Positions 1 through 14,300 of a stretch of 64,000 bases of DNA are shown here, in pieces. Location of the stretch: NCBI GenBank assembly GCA_034008185.1, contig CM067087.1, forward strand, positions 45,738,090 through 45,802,089, written 5' to 3'. Source of the stretch: Gorsachius magnificus (lineage: Eukaryota; Chordata; Aves; Pelecaniformes; Ardeidae). Position numbers and translations under genes: made by a program. The notes beneath the pieces are model-generated. The model was not told where the DNA came from. It did no database searches and saw nothing but the letters and a program-made list of their open reading frames with translations. Each line of letters starts with the position of its first letter. Within the stretch, counting starts at the first letter, position 1.

Positions 1-1746
1 AGCAGACTGGTCTGTACATATTTTAAAGGACAGAAGGCAGTTTGATCTGTGCCTTTTTTTTTTTTTTTCCTTAAAGAACTTTTCAGAATCCTGCCGTAAG
101 AAACGCCCTCATGAAATTACCTCTGTCGTGCTCTCCCAACAGCCAAGAAGCCTTCACCTTACAGTAGTGTCACCGGAGCCAGGACGGAGACGAGCTGACT
201 GCCGGGAGGACCCGCAGTCTCCACGCACCACCCATCATGGGGCAGGGCTGCTCAGAGCCAGCTATTAGAGAGAGATGGAAACCCAAAACCTACGGGAGGT
301 GTTCGGTGCCCGCCAGCCACCGCCACCTCCGCGTGCTTCGCCAGCGCCTGTGGCTTCAGCTTCGCAGCTCCTTTGTGGGGTAGGGAATCACTGCTCCCTC
401 CTTGCAGCAGAAGAAAGGGAGGCATAAGGAGATTAAGTTGTTCTCCCAGCGTCCCGCGGGAAGTCTGTGGTAAAGCGGAGGATGAATTTAATCCACCGGT
501 TTAGTCACGGGGCAGCCATTCTCTCCTCTTTGCCTAGGAACTGGGCTTTTGCACAACCTTCCTTTCTGCAAGCAGTAAGCTGGGCAACAGGCGCTGGCGC
601 AAGAGGTTTCACTTCCCCGTCCCACCTGTCTGAATTTTAGAGACTGGCTCAGGCCGTAGAGATTTGCAAGATCGCCTTACCTAGCGCTCTGGGTCAGCCT
701 GCAAGATAAAGTTTAGCTGCAAAGCTCAGGTTTAAATCTTCCATATAGACTGGAGCCCACTTCTATTTACTTGTTTCCCTCCTTCCAGGAAGTGTGAAAT
801 ATCATAAACACTACGAGCACAAAAGAAAAGTCAACGAACAAACCCAACTATTATAAACATTAGTGCAAACCACAAAGTAGATTTTTTTTTTTAGTATGCT
901 CGGTATTTTCTGTAAGGTTAGGAAGCTGAGGCTTTCAACACAAAGTCACATTCTTCAGCCAAATAAGCAGTCAGCTTTGAAGCTCACTCCCACATAAACA
1001 ACCGGGATTCTGCCGCTACACATAGTATTTTATCCTATATATTCGTATGTATGCTGTAATGCTTTTTATTGAAAATATACTTAGTCCTGTGCTTTTATAA
1101 AATATAAATAACTAGAAGGCAATAAAGACCAAATTCCAAAGCTGAATTGCATGTTTGGCTGGGAGACTTGTCTAGCATCATCTTAACTGCCTAGAAGAGC
1201 TTTTTTTTTTTAAATTTAAATGACCCATTTGTCTATGTGCCTAAAAGCCAACACCTAAATCCACGCTTGACATTCAAATGCATGGCTTTGCTGTCAAAGG
1301 TGAGAGCTCTCACACTGGTTGAAAACCAGCTCCCATTTTTACGTATTCAGATGTAGATGTAGGTGTTTGGCTGTACTTCACATCATTTGAAAACTGTGGC
1401 CATACCTAGTTGAGAGTCAAAGCTCGAAAGTTGCGGCTGGTTAAGAATGCTACAGGAATGCTGATCGCCCTGCTCAACGTTTGTTTGTATTTGGCAACTG
1501 TCAAGTGAAAAAAAAAGGAGGGGGTGGGGGGAAGAAATCAAAGTTTGAAAAAGTATTTCTCAAAATTCTTTGCTGGGCAAGGCCAGTGGAGCCAGTGAAT
1601 GCTGTAGTTAGTGGTGTGTAACCCCCAGCACTGCAGCTGAAGGGGTGAAGTCTGAATTTGGAAAAGTGCACTTCTGCGTTGTTTGCTCTCCAGCAAGAAC
1701 GGACACCAGAGTTGCGCACCCCGTGTCTTCTAGAGAGACTCCCTCT
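1..1746 (-). other. NCEH1: NCEH1 3' UTR and possible downstream flank
   Basis: No coding signal was recognised. Transcription of NCEH1 runs leftward here. A canonical AATAAA on the minus strand occurs at 1070-1065 and an ATTAAA near 492-487; either could end the transcript, or the UTR may continue past the window edge. Short T/A tracts occur at 53-70, 882-892 and 1201-1210. Confidence 0.5.
1065..1070 (-). terminator. Candidate NCEH1 poly(A) signal AATAAA
   Basis: AATAAA read on the minus strand about 680 nt beyond the NCEH1 stop codon. A position consistent with a short 3' UTR, but the hexamer alone is weak evidence. Confidence 0.35.
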
Positions 1747-2364
1747 TCAGAGGTTTTCATCCAGCCATTTGATGTAGCTGTTCCTGGTCTGAACACCTGC
1801 AGAGAAATCCGTAGGCCAAATGGTGAATATCATACAGCCGTGAAAGCAGTCGTCGAAGTGATCGAGCGTGACTTCCACGCCGGCGTTCTCCAAGCGCTTG
1901 GCGTACATCACCCCGTCGTCTCGCAGGACGTCGTTCTCGCAGGTCAGGATGTAAGTCTTTGGCTGCAGCTGCAGAGTTTCATTTTCCGCAAGGAGCGGAA
2001 CTGCTCGTACATCAAGCAGCGCCGGTATCTCCTGGATGATTTCGGCCTTGCCTGTGGTTTGTATTACAGGCTTGTAGTTCTTTTTGAACGATGAAGGCAA
2101 TAGAGATGTCCAGTTCAGACGGCCTCTGAAAGAGAGAGCTTGGCCGACGTCAAGAGCAGTGTGGTTGTTAATTAGCAGCGAGTGAGCCAAGTCGTAATTG
2201 CCATTGAAATAATCTATCCAATAGTTGATCATGACATAACGAGGAAGAACGGGCATATTCATGTTCTGCTGATAGGAAGGTGTATTGAAGTCAAATGCCT
2301 GAAGGACTGGATAAATTAAGGCCTGCAGTTTTGGTTTGATGGTCAAATGCTCATCTTTGCTAAG
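1747..2364 (-). CDS. NCEH1: NCEH1 coding exon 5 (residues 206-410, terminal)
   Basis: Acceptor TTCTTCCCACAG (AG at 2366-2365), stop TGA at 1749-1747. It encodes the C-terminal half of the alpha/beta hydrolase: [18 protein letters not shown], the [16 protein letters not shown] strand with catalytic Asp350, and the [13 protein letters not shown] loop with His380. It ends in YIKWLDENL, the family-typical C-terminus. No break or frameshift. Confidence 0.96.
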   Translation of the reverse strand, partial: LSKDEHLTIKPKLQALIYPVLQAFDFNTPSYQQNMNMPVLPRYVMINYWIDYFNGNYDLAHSLLINNHTALDVGQALSFRGRLNWTSLLPSSFKKNYKPVIQTTGKAEIIQEIPALLDVRAVPLLAENETLQLQPKTYILTCENDVLRDDGVMYAKRLENAGVEVTLDHFDDCFHGCMIFTIWPTDFSAGVQTRNSYIKWLDENL

Positions 2365-5300
2365 CTGTGGGAAGAACATAGGATAGAATTGGGATTATAA
2401 AGAAAATGAACATTACAGTAGCAACCTTAAATTCATACAAGACACCATTCATTTGATAATTTTTAGTCCGAATTCTGCCCTTATGCAGGTAATGTCGCTC
2501 TTTTGTCTCAAGTATTAGCAGCCTGATCTTTTTCTTCTCCTTACACGGATGGCCATCCAGGCAGACCCAGTACCCCGTCTCCAGCAGAAACCCGTGGCAG
2601 AAGTTGAAAGGTGTAGGAAGAAAAAAAAATTGTAAAGCGGCATTTAGCTAGCGCAGTTCCCAGTTTAACACTTTGCAACTGAAGGTCTTCCTGAAGCAAA
2701 GGAGCTAGTCTTGCTTTTGACAGTTTTCATGGATTTTTCTTCCATGAATTTATCTAATTGTTTTTTTGAGCATATGCAAACAGTTGGCATTCGTGAGCAA
2801 AAGCTCACCGTGTACAGAAGCACCGCTCTGTGTTTGACTTGAACCCGTCATCTGCATTTGATCTGATTGATTCGGTACCAATTTTACATGCGGTGCCCCC
2901 TAATCTTTTTCTGGAAGAATCAGCAAACACTTGTTTTGCTGCATCTTCTACACAAGATACACGGTTCTCCATCACGTCTCATCTTGTCTGCCTCTTTTTT
3001 TCAGGCTGAAGAATCTTAGTGTATTTAGCCTCTCCCTGAATCAGTCCTACATCACCGATTTAAAAAGAATTATGCATCAGGGAAATGAATTAGGAATGCT
3101 GCTTCCAAACCATGGTACTATCATGTTTATCAGTCCTTAATATCAAAGCTTTTAGTGTAATTGCCCCTTATTCATTTTTTCACCCTAATTCAATATTGCA
3201 AGGTTGTCATGATAATTAGTTGCCCGGACATGGTATCCGCTTTCTTATCACCAATGGCTATGGCAATACAAAAAAGCTAATAATAATATTTCACTCAAGC
3301 ATGAAAAATATTATTACTTGCCCCAGGCTGCCTTTAAAATCTTTACTAGATTAAATTCAGATTACATTTAAACTGCAGATACACAAAAGAAATTTCCTTA
3401 AAATTGCAAAATGCTACAGGAAGACAATTTACCAGAAGAATTAAGCTTCACTTTTTGTATTTTTTGTCCCTCGTTTGTGTTTGAAAGAAATAAAAACCTA
3501 TTTTCAGAGACAAGCATCTAAAAATAGGAAGCTAAGTTGATAAATTACGCAGGCACCTAGTTACCTACTTCGAAAAAGAAAGAATTCACCAGCAAAAGGG
3601 GTGAAAAAGGTCATGTAGGTGCTTGCTCTTAAAATCTGGCCCATAACAACTCGTAACCTTAGCAAGACGTTGCAGGCTATGTGATTCGTATTGCGACTGA
3701 CTCATTTTTCTTCTGTAAGGTGACTAGCTGCTGGCTTTCTACCATTCTGTCTTTTGGGATGGCCCATCGCCTCGTGATGACCCAGCAGAAAGGATCTGTC
3801 AACCTACCCGCCTCACTGCGTTAGGGACTGTCGCCGGGGAATAACGCAACGGACATGGGACGTTACCTGCTGACACACAGCAGCCGCCAAATTCCCTCCT
3901 GCGCTGTCGCCAGAAATTGCGATTCGACTCGGGTCAACGGAATACTCAGCTAGGACATCAGGCTGCAAAAAATGCTTAGTAGCACGAAGAGCATCGTGGA
4001 ATTGCTCGGGGAAGCACACCTCTGGTACCAGCCTGTATCTACAAAGAAAAGAGATGACAATTATCACCATCAGCGTTACCTCTCTTTCAGGATTAATAGG
4101 CAATATCAGGTATTCCTTAATGGCAAATAACTATTTCATTACGATAAGTATTACGGGATAAATATGAGGTGTGTAATTCTTATGTAAGACTTAATCTTGT
4201 AATTAATGCTCTAATTCTGAAAGATTAATATGAACCGACTAGATATGAATAATACCAAGATAGTATAAAATTGTGCAGCACTTCCTGAGGATTTCCCAAC
4301 AGAGGGTTTCATCATGCATTATAAAAATGAACGAGTATTTAAAACACCCTTGGCAAGGGAGGCATTACAATCAGGCTGGCTTGGATCCAAAGCCCTACCT
4401 GAACTAGTACGAGGCAGAGTCAGTCATATATGCCCAACAGATTCCACCGAGCCAAACAGCTAAGCAGTTCTGTACCCTGAATTTTTACCTGTGCTCAGGA
4501 GAGCACGACTCTTGCTATACCTCTGTGCCATGACATGAGCGGCAGCCAAGAAGCAAATACCAATTTGCTCCAGTGCAACAGATTCAGTAATTCCACTCCT
4601 TTCTCAAGGAGTGGGGCAGGAATATACCCATTGCGCAGGTGCAGAGACTGAGGCACAGGGGGCACACAGTCTGCCCAGGAACAGTCAGCAGCTGAGTCCC
4701 ACTCATGAGATTTTCCCAGTTTCGAAATAACAGTGAAGTCCATTCATATCTACTGAATAATTTGTAATCTAAGAGATGTTACTAGCCCTTATGGTACCAA
4801 GCATGTCTTCTGTTGGTAGCTTTTCAATTAATGGATGGGGCTGTGAGCAACCCGATCTAGTTAGCGATGTCCCTGCCCACTGCAGGGGGGTTGCACTAGG
4901 TGACCTCTAGGGGTCCCTTCCAACCCAAAACATTCTATGATTCTATGGATTTTACATATTATCAGTAGAGCTGAGCAAAACAAGCAAACCAAAATCCAGC
5001 TTTCTGATTCAAAACATTTTCTTCAGAACCTAAGCTAAAAAAAAGTTTCACATGCAGAATAAATTTTAAACTTAGCTTTCGCAAAAAGTGTTTCAAACTC
5101 CGTATCTGTCCTGCTTTCAGAAAGCAATCTGTATGTTGCATCAGCTACAAAGGAATACGAGAGCCCTTTGGGAACTCCTCGCAAAACTGGGTAACAGACT
5201 GTGCATATACCGTGAAAGCGAGGCGTGCAATTAAACCAATGAGAAATCTAATTAGTCTTTACTAATTGAGTGCAAACACCTTGACTGGAAGATTAAATGG

Positions 5301-8300
5301 CTAAGGAGAAGAGGTAAACAATAACTCAGAGAAACAGGCAGAGTTATACCACCATAAATCAGAGAAGGAATAACACGGAACTTTTCAATACTGTGATCAC
5401 TGCTCATCTCGAGTAACCCACAGCTGCTTTTTTACTTTTCATTGTTTCTACTAATAAAGAAGAAAGAAATAAAAAAAGTGCAACCCTTTAAAGTAGGCTA
5501 TCAGTATCATCACCTCCATATAATTACGTTGCAATTAGATCACAGAGCTTGGTATGTCACCAGCTATAGGTGAGAAAACTTGAGTAGTTCTCTCAAGTGA
5601 TTGGGTTTGCCAAAGAGAATATTGAAGTTGACAATGAGATGGCAAAAGTGCCCATCAAGTTGGAGCCAGCCAGGTGCTGTAGTTAGCTAGTCGAGTGGTT
5701 TGTTTACCTTGGAATTGTTCAGCACGTTAAAAAAGTAGCCCTGCTCCGCTGTTGTCTGGCACCCTGGCAGTCCTCTCCTCTCGAGTGGCGTGCAAGGCTC
5801 AAATGAGATGAGTGGAACAGCGGGAGACCGAGAGAGCAGCGGGGAACTGCCAGGCTCCACTGTAGCCTGGTTCATGAGCAGGGGTAAACCGCGTTGACAA
5901 TTTTTATGTTGCAGACCCTTGCTCAATATGGCTTAGAAACTGGTTTACAGACAGACTTCGGGGGGGTTAATATATATCTTTTAATAGTATATATATTAAA
6001 ATTCTAATTTTTTTTGTATATATATACACATATATAAAAATAAACCTTGCAGCAGTGAGAGTGGCCATTGAGGATGGGAGAAGTCCCTCTTGCTACACGA
6101 GCAGTCATAGAGATGTGGTTCAGCCTTCCTTCAGGTATGCAGCATGTCCAAATGTGTCTGGGTTTTTTTGTTTGTTTTAAAAGTTCACAAGTATTTACAG
6201 AATCGTAAGTTGGCACTTGGGTGATTGCAGGTTTTAGCTGCACTCCTTCCACGTGGACATGATTGCAAGATACGCTAAAAATTTGCCTTTTAGTCTTTGT
6301 CCAACTGAATTAAGTGCTACTCTCCTTTTCCCACATTTCTGCCTTCTAAAACAACCTCTAAAATAATTAGAAAACAAAATGAATTTTTGACACCATTCCA
6401 ATTTGTTGTTATTTTAAAAGGGTGAAAATATGAGATGGGTAAAGAGAATTATTATCCAAGTTAAAGCCTTATACATAGGCCAGTAGCAAGGGAAAAGCTA
6501 AAAGAGTTACGTTAAGTATTTCTAATACCTTAAAATGACTTGATTAGTTTTAGATTACTCACTCAACTGAGACAACGACGGCGTTGAGAGATTCAGCCAT
6601 GATTCTGCAGAGATTGTTATAAAGACTTGTTCCTGGAACGAAAGGACACAGTGTTAGGGACATAGGAGTCCATTTATGTCAGTAGTCGCAAAGCCTTCTC
6701 AGAAAATATAATGACCTGATACAAATATAAGCCAAGTAAATGAGATCAGCTTGCAGTAGATGAAATGCCAAATACGTATCGTAGCAGAAGGAACTTAATT
6801 CGTGCCTTGAGAAGTCCTGCAGTCCGGTACGTTCTTGCTCATCTGTTTCTTGGTGACTTGGGGCATCTCATTGCATCCACCTATCACGATTCTCTCAGTC
6901 GGGCAAAATTTAAGGTACCCAGTGGCTTGGGGGCGTGAGCATCCAGAGACAGTTATCACTGCATGAGTCACTGCTTGTCGATCATTTTATGATAGCATGC
7001 ATTGCTTTGATTCAAATGAGTTGCCCTATTAACGTCAACTGAACTACTCGTTTAAGGGAGGATTAATCACAGCTACCCTATTTATCAGTGGACTGATTTT
7101 CTTTAATTTTATTCCTTTCCAGTAACTTAAATCGTTGGTTCCTGGTACGATAAAATATACTAAGACACTAAGTGTTGTCTAAAGTATCTGGTCTTAGAAT
7201 TTAATATTGAGCTGTAACATCCGTGCCATTAACTTCTGCATCTTGGACTCGAGGATAGCACCTGACATAGCTGAGTTACAGCCGCCGAAGCAAAGCGCAG
7301 CCATTTAATATAAACTTTTGCGCAGGCAGAGTCATGTGCAAACTGTTACAGAACAAACGGGGCGGGCAGGACGCCAGCGAACACCCCTTGGGCAGGCCTA
7401 AGAAAACCCACCTCAAAGCACCAATTCCTCTGTAGGCAAGAGGAGCAAAATTTCTAACTGCTATGGGTCTACAGGACAAAGAGACTGCGACTTGCAAAAG
7501 GACATGAAGGACAGATTTTAAGGTTATTTAGGAACCTAAATCTCTCTTAAATCATGCTCTAAGTGACTTATACATGAATAGTCCAAATGCAGTCAATACA
7601 GTCTCTGTTTTGGAACATTTTGGAAAACCCCATCAATGTTCTTCCTCTATAGATGAAGCTACAGGATGCATGAGGGCTTCATGGACTTCATAGCATCTCA
7701 GGAGCAACGGGGAAGGGAATGGGGGAAGGCTCCTATCGGATCTGGATCTCGGGGCAGCCATGAGAACTTCACACCCTTTCTCCTCCCAAGGCTTTTCTCC
7801 TCCTGTACGACATGGAAGGAGCAGCGGTTAACTTACTGCCTTACTTTCTCAGATCATGTCTGTGGCTTCCGAGTTAATTGGAGTAAACAGCAGTAATTTT
7901 CAAGGTAACTTCTGTTAGTGGTGGCAGTGGTCCCCTAAGCTGGGGTATGAAACCATGGGACAGGAACCGACCTCCAGCCCTTTTCTTCATCGCGCCGGCC
8001 GTTGCCTGCGGTCAGCAGCGTGTATACCCACGTATGCGTAACTTAAGAGCCAAACATCAGCCGTGCTGCTACATGCGGTGGTGTTCAGCCCGCTCGTCTG
8101 CTAATTAGTGTGCGAAAATGGGGCAAACCCCTTACACTGGAACCTGATCACCAAGGATCGACATTTGCACGTGACCATAGAAAACGGGGGACTAGCCCAA
8201 ACAGCCCATCCAGGCATCCCAGGAATTTAAATGATAACTATTTTTTCCTTTCAGGATGTAACAAAATTAACCTTTTGGTTCTTTTACAGCTCACGTGCAG

Positions 8301-11300
8301 GCAAGATCCGCATTCTTGCTGGGTGTTCACGATATTTTTCCCCCCTCCTTACAGCCGATCTACCAGAGTGGAGACGCTTACTACTGAATTCAGGTACGTC
8401 TTAGCAAAATCGTCACCCCTGGCAGGAAAAAAAACCCTTTTGGCTTCTCCTGCTAGGAGGAAACCAGACCAAAATCCTATTTAATTACTGGCAAACACAT
8501 ACTTGCGCTTGCCAAGGCCCAGCCCCCTCCGTGGATGTACACAACGCTGCGCTTGAGCCTTTCGTCTCGCTTCGCCGGAGGTTCGAACACTCTGACTTCC
8601 ACACCGTCAAAAACAGCATCCGTGATGGTGATGTCCTCAGAAGAGACAGACTTCAGCTTGTCAAAGGTACAAATCAAATAATTCAGAACTATCAAGTGAT
8701 GGCTGAGCCTCAGATAGTGAAAGAAGAAAGGAGATTTCTGTTACTTCAGAGCATACCATATGATACTGCATTGATGTTTAATGCAACTGTCTTCAAAGGG
8801 CAGGTCCTACACGAAACCGAATATGGATTCTTAGAATATTCACTGGAAAATGAATGAATATCAAAGACCTCTAATGCTTTTTAAAGCCATATTAAAACAA
8901 AACCCTGTCCATAAAAGATTCTTTGTTGTCGAAATACATCAAACCACGAGCACTACGTGGATCAAGACAACTGTGAACGAGCACTCAAATCCTTGCCTTT
9001 GAAAGACACTTCCAAGAGGAGATGAACCCACTAGCACGCTCCAGCATGGGGCTCATGAAGCTCCCCAGACCGGTGCCAGCAGAGGGCAATACTATACAGG
9101 CAAAAATTTTTGTAGTGGTCAAGTATCAAAAATGCAAAGTATTTCTCTTGTTCCACCCCAAAGCGTAAGTCTTTCCAATTCCAAACTGAGAAAGTTCTCA
9201 AGGATTGCAAGAAATTTGGAAACAGGAATGGTCTCAAAGGAATACAATGCTTGTTTACTGGCTTATCCTGTATTTACCTGCGGAATTGGGAAGGATCTGA
9301 AACACTATCCAAGAACCATGGCAGGTTAGTGATTTATTTTTTTTCCCTCAACCCTAGAGACTAAAGTGCGTTACTTTTTTTGTGGGGGTGTGTAAAACAC
9401 TACAAAAATGAAGAATGATCTGATCTTTCTGTCCCCTTATGGCAGAAGGAGAGAAACTTTTATCCCCTTTTGGCTATGCAGGATTTTTATTTTCATGCTT
9501 ATTTTTTAAACTTTGCCCTGAATAGATTAAAAACCTGTTTCTCTCTGCAGACAGTGCTGGGATCCGAGGCACAACTCCAGCCTAAGTGGTCACGACCTGC
9601 TCCCCGCACATGACCTGCACGCTATGGGTAGTGCGTGCCTGTTCCCATTCCTCAGCTGGTGCCAAGGGGGTGGCAAAGGGTGAGCCAAAGGCCGGCGGGG
9701 ACGGCAGCGGGGACAGTGACCATTAAAAGGTAGTGGGAGTCTTTCCCCTTTTGCAAAGTTCATCTCTATCCTAGTGCCGAAGGCTAGAAATTGGATAATC
9801 AGCTTTCGTACAACTTTCTCAGCCAAGGCAATGAAGTTGGGAGGTAAAATTAATACATATGCCTAATGTCCATCTTTAGGACCACTACCATAAAGAAAAC
9901 TGCCAGCCGTGACCTTTTCTTCGACACAGAGGTAGCAGACACTTAGAAGAGAAGGTGTGCTGTTAGGAGCTCGTCTTCATGCACCCGTTCTACTGTTTTA
10001 ACTCTGCCAGTCCCACCAGTAGAGCACAAACCCGCTAGCATGAATCTAGCATCTTTAAAGGAACGCTGGCATCTTTAAAGGACGCCGACACCCGAGAGAG
10101 CGGTGTCACCCGGCTGCGCGTCTGCCTGCCTCCACCTTGCGGAGAACGGATGGGTGCCATGGTTTAACCTGTACAAAAACTTAAGTGGAAGCCAAGCCTG
10201 GTTCCTCATCACGGGCAGGATTTTGCAAGTAAGAGTCTCACGGTCTCTTTTTGCTTTCTGTTATCTGTTCGCAAGGACAGCTGTTTTGTTTTCTTGACTT
10301 GGGCGCTTCCGTAGCGGTGTTTTTGCAGCCCCTTGCGCCTGCCCACGGTGAAGGAAAGGCCAATGAAGGCAGACACCCACCTCCGGAGGAAAAAACAAAT
10401 TTTGCAGCATTCAGCAGCATCCACACCAAAGAATATCTGGCTCCTGAGGTCTAGAGCCCCAGATCCTTAACATGTGTCTTTTAAATCTGTCATCATTAGT
10501 TCAAACGTAAAAAAAAAAAGATAAATATTGGCTTTGAGTCAGGTGCTATATAGAAAAGGCCCTGTAAAGCCTCACTTCCACTGCAGATTGCTGTAGAAAA
10601 AGACAATTTTTGACCTTCCGCCCCCCAAAATGTCTATGCCAAGTCCAATGGGCTGCTATGTGAGAAGGGAAAGGAATCTACTTCCAAAAGAAGAATTTAC
10701 AAAAATTACTTTCTTTTCTTGCTTTAGCTTGTGGTAACATCACCCTGCTGAGATACTTTGGTGGGAATCCAAATTTTAAAACGTTTGCTGCTTTTTTGGA
10801 TGGAATACCTTTTCTTTATACTGCAAGACTTTTCTCTGGGAGAAGAACCACAAAATACCCACCTGGCAGGAAGAAATGCTGAATTCACGAGGCTGTTTGT
10901 GTCTCTGAATTTCAGATCATGCTTTTCTCCCACCGTTACATAAAAATTCCCATGGGAAAACCCAGTTCGAGTTTGAAATCCGAAGAGCAACACATCTATT
11001 AATAATTTGGCAGACAATTTGTTGGGCTGCCATGGATGTAACCAACTGAAGCTCTGATCCTCTGCGTGCCCCATGGAGGCTCCTGGGGAAGGTAACCACC
11101 AGGAATCAATTTTAGAAACACTGCCAGGGAAACCAATGTTTTTGTAGATTTTTTTTAGCCTGACTGTGCTGCAGCAGACGTCCCATTTTAGTTTGCTCCT
11201 GCTTTAGTTCCCATGCTTTGCAGACGAGATTGCCACACACTCCCTGGAATCCGAGGTGGGTTTTTTTTCCAAGGCTAGTTCGTGTTGTTTATTGAGAAGT

Positions 11301-14300
11301 GTTTTGCCCCGTTATTTTCATTTCTTGAAACCACAGAGCACCGTGGCCACCTGCAGGTTATCACATGCTTTCACACTTTTTTTTTTCCCTATAATAAACG
11401 ACTCTTTCCAAGAATCCAGAAACCAAAAACCTGGGGGAAATGCTTTGTGCATCAGGGCACAAAAGCAACAATCCTGGTTTGTTTTTTTTTTTTTTTAGGC
11501 ATAGGCAGGTTTTTTGCCAAGCACTTTATCAAATTCCTTGTGAGTGTATCTATCGATTCGGCCTATTTGGTTGTCATTTATAAAGCATCAGGACTGCACT
11601 TCTTGCTGGCAAAGAGCTAGTCTTGTCCAAAGTTCTTACAAATAAAATCCTTATTTTTTTTTCCCCACTCTAAATAAATATTTGAAATGGATGTATAACA
11701 TCTTGTCACTCTGTTATGTAACTACTGGCAGAGGAAGATGTGTTGAAGGGTTGGCAAACTCCCTTCTAGGATGGTGTTGCCACCCAAAGGGCAGCCCTGC
11801 CCATCCTGCGCTGGCACTAAAGAGCGTGAAGCCTCAGAGCACGACCTTGCTGCATCAGCTGAACATGAACCCAGCAAAAACAGAGAAACAACATTAAACT
11901 CCAGCCAGGTCTTCCTATCTTACTGATAAGCCAAGGCAGGGGAGAGGGAGGAGGGGAAAGGATGGGACTGGCCCTTTTGGCAGCAGTCCATGGTTGGACT
12001 GGCTTAAATCCAGTATAAAACTGCATCTGGTCATCTCATGAGAGCAGTAATTTGTTTGATCTGTGCTGGTATTCGTGATTTTTACCACCCTTGCTGTGAC
12101 AACTTGCAGGACCGTTGCAGGCTATCGAGTATCGCACTTAAATACATTTGGGAATTACGGGTCTGTGTGCATAGGCCTGGGGAAGGGAAGAGAGAAACAG
12201 CGATGTTCCCTGGTGAAAAGGGAGAGAAGACGGCGCTGTAACAATAAAAGCTAGGGAAAAGGATGAGAAAGCAAGAAGACAAGGGGAAAATTAAGAGACT
12301 ACAGAAAAAAGCCAAACGACAAGCCGACAGAAAAGAGGAGATGGTAGGAGATGAAAACCCTGCAGGCAATCAGCTCAGAATTGCCGTGCCAGCCACAGGC
12401 ACGGCCCATCACTCAGTCCGGGTTACGGTCACAGGTTTTCCCATGGAAGGACTGGTTTTATGCATCCGTCTGAATAAATACTTCTGTTTTCTGAACAGGT
12501 AACACCGGGGGAACGTGGCTGGTGAACTTCACGGCATTCGGGGCTGGACCGAGCAATGGGCCGATAGCCCCGAGCGGCTGGGAAGCGAGGCAGCGCTGGG
12601 TGAGCCGGACCACCAGCCAGGCTAGCCTGGCGAACCGGAGTACTTTGCTGGCGTTTGAGCCAATCCAGCACGTAACCACCCTGGACATATTACAGTAGCC
12701 CAACCGACAATCGATGGCTCAGTGCCGATTGCGGCTTTTCGTTTTGGGGCCCTTGGCTCCTGGTGAGCCACAGCTGCCTCGGCAGTGGTGTGATTTACAC
12801 TCACGATGCTCCCCAGCTCTCCAGCAAGCCAGGCAAAGCCACCACTGCAGCCACAATCTCTTCCTCTTTTACCAGGACATCTCCCTAACAGGGGTTTTCA
12901 GGTGGGGACAACCCAGGGACCGCCTAGGGACCAAACTCTTCAAGACTGCCACCTTCCACCTGGTAAATCCTTTGGTGATGGGGAATCAGATCCAGAAAGA
13001 TTTAAAGGATGTAGGAGAAAATTTTCAACGTGTGAAGAAAGGAGTCAGGGTTGTGATAAAAAGCAGATGGGATGAACAGAGAACTGCTCTTGAGAGGCAC
13101 CACTACTTCACCTTTAACCACCAATACCTGTCCCTAAGCTATTGGGGTTCTGTTTGCTCCTCAGCTGGTAATTTAATGAAGAATCTCAAATGCTCACTGC
13201 TGCTCTGCTTACCTTCCTCATGGACTGGTGCTCTCTATTAGTCATGTGCTCTGTAATATAAAAAAAACCCAACCCAAACCCAACCCAAAGAATTTTTTCT
13301 GCTGCTAATGTCTATTAACCCCTAAGAGTACTCAGCACATTGGGATTCTTCGTCCTCATATGACTTCCATAGCTGACACTGCCCGGCTTCACATCTCTGA
13401 CCTTTAGCTGTGAAATTACTGCACCAGGTCGCGTTCAGGCGGCGCAGAAAGGCAGCGGCGCCTCTAAAGCCGGGCTGAATCCATTGGCTGCTTCCTCGGC
13501 TGCCGTCGCAGCTGGGCAGACCCAAGGTCCTGCGCTGACCTCTCGGGCCTCAGCGGGATCAGGAATTAAGCAAACAGCTAAGGCTCTTTCTTCCTCCAAC
13601 ACTCCTCGGGACTGAGCCAAATCTCACGCATAACTGAAATGAGTAATGATGCTGGAACTGAGTAACTGAGCTGTCTAAGATAAGACTAAGCTTCCTACCT
13701 TAAAAGATCCAGACCTCAAGTTGTGCCAGGGCAGGTTTAGGTTGGACATGAGGAAAAATTTCTTCCCCAAAAGGGTTGTCAAGCACTGGAAGGGGCTGCC
13801 CAGGGAAGGGGTTGAGTCCCCAGCCCTGGGGGGATTTAACAGCCGGGCAGAGGCGGTGCTGAGGGCCAGGGTTTGGGGGTGGGATGGCAGGGGTAGGGGA
13901 ATGGTTGGGCTGGGGGAGCTTAAAGGGCTTTGCCAACGCAAACGATCCTATGATTCTAGATGATCCTCAATTCTGGCATCACTTTGCAAAACACATTTCA
14001 GTATACATTAGGGTCCAAAATGCCAACTATAATATCTGCAGTCAATATGAGAGGTTAGTGAAAAATAGACAGGATCGTTTCCCCCTTTAGCTGCGTGCAG
14101 AACATCCCGTTTTGTGCGCGTTTCAGGCAGTTCATCCCCTTTGAAGGCGAGTGCCTATTTTATTTTACAGAATCATTTCTTAATGTAGGTGCATTATTGC
14201 CCAGCAAAGAATATGTAGTTTTAATGCTATTATATACAGACAGTCCTCAAAGACAAATGCTCTTCGTGTTATGAATTTCCTTTAGAACTGAGAAGAAGCC

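Larger units (their letters stand above)
4039..6562 (-). other. NCEH1: NCEH1 intron 3
   Basis: Intron of about 2.5 kb holding a CR1 3' end (about 4826-4948), a possible old MIR-like SINE (about 4600-4710) and an AT-rich, partly palindromic tract near 5967-6037. Confidence 0.85.

Noticed and set aside
8531..8857. 108-codon plus-strand frame over NCEH1 exon 2
   Set aside because: Antisense shadow of the real exon.
12714..13241. 175-codon open frame on the plus strand in NCEH1 intron 1
   Set aside because: No recognised similarity, mixed composition, overlapping frames of similar length, and no convincing splice or promoter context; probably chance.
13258..13290. CCCAACCCAAACCC runs resembling telomeric repeat
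   Set aside because: Not the vertebrate CCCTAA unit; simple A/C-rich sequence.
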